From Jingyaoa shaoxingensis (GTDB lineage: Bacteria; Bacillota; Clostridia; Lachnospirales; Lachnospiraceae): a stretch of DNA of 64,000 bases. Positions within the stretch are counted from its first letter, which is position 1; the number at the start of each line of letters is the position of its first letter. The notes beneath the pieces were generated by a model. The model did not search any database, was not told where the DNA came from, and was given only the letters and a program-made list of their open reading frames with translations. The stretch covers positions 1 to 64,000 of the forward strand of contig NZ_JACRSZ010000012.1 in assembly GCF_014385005.1 (NCBI RefSeq). The letters run 5' to 3'. This document shows, one piece after another, positions 62,387 to 64,000 of the stretch. The position numbers and the translations under genes were made by a program.

Positions 62387-64000
62387 TTATCCTTCATTTT
62401 CACTGATTACATAACCTGCAAGATTGTATGCATGATCCGATATTCTTTCCAGATTCGTAAGAATATCCAGGAATGCCACACCGCTTACCGGCTTGCAGAG
62501 CTGTTTTGCCATACGGTCAATATGCTGATCTCTCAGTTCATCTTCCATATCATCTACACGCTCCTCATATTTACCAACCAGAACGGCCTGGTCAATATTA
62601 CTTGTCTCAATCGCATGCACTGCACAGGTAAAACTGTCTTTTACCAGACTCATCATCTCAGAGAGTTCTCTTTCTGCTTCCTCAGTAAAGACGATTCGTC
62701 GTTCCGGCTCCTCCACGTTCACCAGTTCCGCAATGTTTTCCACATGATCGCCCACACGTTCAATATCACTTACCGAATAAAACAGATTCTTGATCAGTTC
62801 ATGTTGCTTTTCTGTCAGGGACAGATTCTCAATCTCAACCAGATATTCTGTAATCAATTCTTCCATTTTATTAATTGTCTTCTCAGTGGAAAGTACTTTA
62901 TCAATCAGTGTCTTATCATAACTCATCACTGCCTGACAGGCATCTTTTAAGTTCTCATTGGTGATCTCACCCATGTGCACTACTTCTTTAATTGCATTTT
63001 CCACAGCAAAATCCGGAGATTTTAAGATACGGCGATCCAGATGACGAAGTGTTGCCTTTTCGTCGTTCTCTTCTGCTATGCGATCGGCCTCTGTCTCTCT
63101 TACAACCAGACCTGACAGTTTTACCAGTCCCATCGCAAACGGGAACTGTATGATAACATCCACGATCTTAGCGCCTGTATGGAATATGGAAATACCAACG
63201 CTGTCAATCGGTGCATGTGCAAATCCCGGCATAATACGGAACAGAATGAATCCTGCTGTTCCCAGCACAATTGCACCAATTACATTGAAGATAAGGTGAA
63301 TTGCAGCTACCCTCTTGGCATTTCTCTGAGCTCCTATACTGGACAGTACTGCCGGCATACAGGATCCGATGTCTGCCCCCAGACAGATGAATACTGCTGC
63401 ACTGGTGGTTACTGCTCCACTTGTCGCTGCCAAAGTCTGAAGAACACCGACTGATGCAGAGGAACTCTGCATAATCACTGTAACAATCAGCCCAACTGCA
63501 ATACCAAGAATAGGATTATTTCCCACTGCCATAAATGCGTTTGTGATAATCGGGGAATCCATATAGCTCTTTGCTGCCGATCCCATATAATCCAAACCGA
63601 TGAACAGAAGTCCAAGACCGATCAATATCTCAGCAATGGTCTTTTTCTTGGATGACTTGGAAAATACGGTAATAAATACGCCAATTCCAAGAATCAGTGG
63701 TGCATACAGTGACGGAGATATTGCCTTGAAGCTGTCTCCTAACTGCCCCAGTGATACAATCCACGCTGTGATACAGGTACCGATATTTGCACCCATGATA
63801 ACACCAACTGCCTGTGGCAGACTCATAATACCGGCGTTTACAAATCCCAGTACCATAACCGTAGTAGCACCACTACTCTGTATGATCGCCGTCAATCCCG
63901 CACCGACCAGAACAGCAACCAAACGGTTATTGGTCAGGATCCCAAGCAGCTCCTGCATCTTGCTTCCGGCAGACTTCTGTATTCCTCCTGACATGGCATG
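62387..64000 (-). CDS. Na/phosphate cotransporter family protein (NptA-like) with PhoU-type tail, 5' end outside window
   Basis: At least 537 residues. The frame is still open at the window edge (His-Ala precede the Met at 63994), and the usual N-terminus of about 30 residues is missing, so the true start is upstream. Two inverted Na/Pi repeats carry the QSS signatures AIIQSSGATTVMVLG and VIMQSSSASVGVLQ, with GANIGTCITAW. The C-terminal 200 residues form a PhoU-like helical domain (VYSVSDIERVGDHVENIAEL type: SVSDIERVGDHVEN is seen). It imports phosphate with sodium or, in some members, exports it; the direction cannot be told from sequence. Confidence 0.92.
   Translation of the reverse strand, partial: HAMSGGIQKSAGSKMQELLGILTNNRLVAVLVGAGLTAIIQSSGATTVMVLGFVNAGIMSLPQAVGVIMGANIGTCITAWIVSLGQLGDSFKAISPSLYAPLILGIGVFITVFSKSSKKKTIAEILIGLGLLFIGLDYMGSAAKSYMDSPIITNAFMAVGNNPILGIAVGLIVTVIMQSSSASVGVLQTLAATSGAVTTSAAVFICLGADIGSCMPAVLSSIGAQRNAKRVAAIHLIFNVIGAIVLGTAGFILFRIMPGFAHAPIDSVGISIFHTGAKIVDVIIQFPFAMGLVKLSGLVVRETEADRIAEENDEKATLRHLDRRILKSPDFAVENAIKEVVHMGEITNENLKDACQAVMSYDKTLIDKVLSTEKTINKMEELITEYLVEIENLSLTEKQHELIKNLFYSVSDIERVGDHVENIAELVNVEEPERRIVFTEEAERELSEMMSLVKDSFTCAVHAIETSNIDQAVLVGKYEERVDDMEDELRDQHIDRMAKQLCKPVSGVAFLDILTNLERISDHAYNLAGYVISENEG

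Noticed and set aside
1..64000. CRISPR arrays, tRNA/rRNA genes, insertion sequences, prophage
   Set aside because: No regularly spaced repeats, no cloverleaf with CCA-type ends, no transposase, integrase or phage structural genes were recognised when reading both strands; a tool-based scan could still find a divergent tRNA.

Overview
The window looks like chromosome from a gut-type Clostridia, most likely a Lachnospiraceae (Blautia / Mediterraneibacter / Dorea-like). Grounds: low-to-moderate GC, strong GGAGG ribosome binding sites, sigma-A type promoters, the Firmicutes gene order rplU-prp-rpmA-obg-yhbY-nadD-yqeK-rsfS, a Firmicutes-type LexA with GAAC-N4-GTTC boxes, short HisG with HisZ, and the rsmD-coaD-ylbJ neighbourhood. 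Species assignment is inference. Almost every gene is on the minus strand; lexA, ylbJ and a broken GGDEF gene are the exceptions. No tRNA, rRNA, CRISPR array or intact insertion sequence was recognised by eye.

Layout. 1-3.6 kb: start of an unknown gene, a 5'-truncated GGDEF-PAS remnant, an SOS-controlled YneA-like LysM protein with three LexA boxes around one promoter, and a CapA-family phosphatase-fold protein. 3.6-13.8 kb: a sugar operon with an AlsB-like binding protein, ATPase and permease, a RhaI-like TIM-barrel isomerase, a ribokinase-like kinase, a DeoR regulator, two Gfo/Idh/MocA oxidoreductases, an AlsK-like ROK kinase and a Nudix protein. It best fits D-allose or a related rare sugar. 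14-16.1 kb: split purine genes (stand-alone AICAR formyltransferase and PurO-type IMP cyclohydrolase) under a ZTP/ZMP (pfl) riboswitch. 16.2-25.1 kb: lexA, then ribosome-associated and RNA housekeeping genes, including the Prp protease beside its substrate L27. 25.2-26.4 kb: a single-gene AAA ATPase unit.

26.5-34.6 kb is the most unusual region. It is a compact set of genes: STAS anti-anti-sigma, HD-methyltransferase fusion, small N-acetyltransferase-like protein, HAMP-PP2C phosphatase, RsbW-like kinase, and a glutamate/dicarboxylate-type (SDF) transporter carrying an N-terminal domain that looks like a degenerate RsbW/GHKL fold. No sigma factor gene is present, so I suggest a partner-switching module that controls or senses through a transporter. 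Two exported proteins of unknown function follow, behind a promoter that overlaps a tandem 15-bp repeat.

34.7-48.6 kb: exported proteins (a duplicated beta-domain protein and a BspA-like leucine-rich-repeat protein), a YdjG/YdjH-like membrane-stress cluster with zinc ribbons, a two-component system with an adjacent kinase-like protein lacking ATP-binding motifs, a membrane protein, and the CstA peptide/pyruvate-type carrier. 48.7-53.9 kb: histidine operon hisZ-hisG-hisD-hisB-hisIE, whose last gene is a HisA/F-like/HisI/HisE fusion with an apparently eroded HisE part. 53.9-59.6 kb: recU, pseudouridine synthases, a YgiQ-type radical SAM protein and a RelQ-type alarmone synthetase. 59.7-64 kb: ylbJ, a coiled-coil protein, coaD, rsmD and a Na/phosphate cotransporter that runs off the window end.
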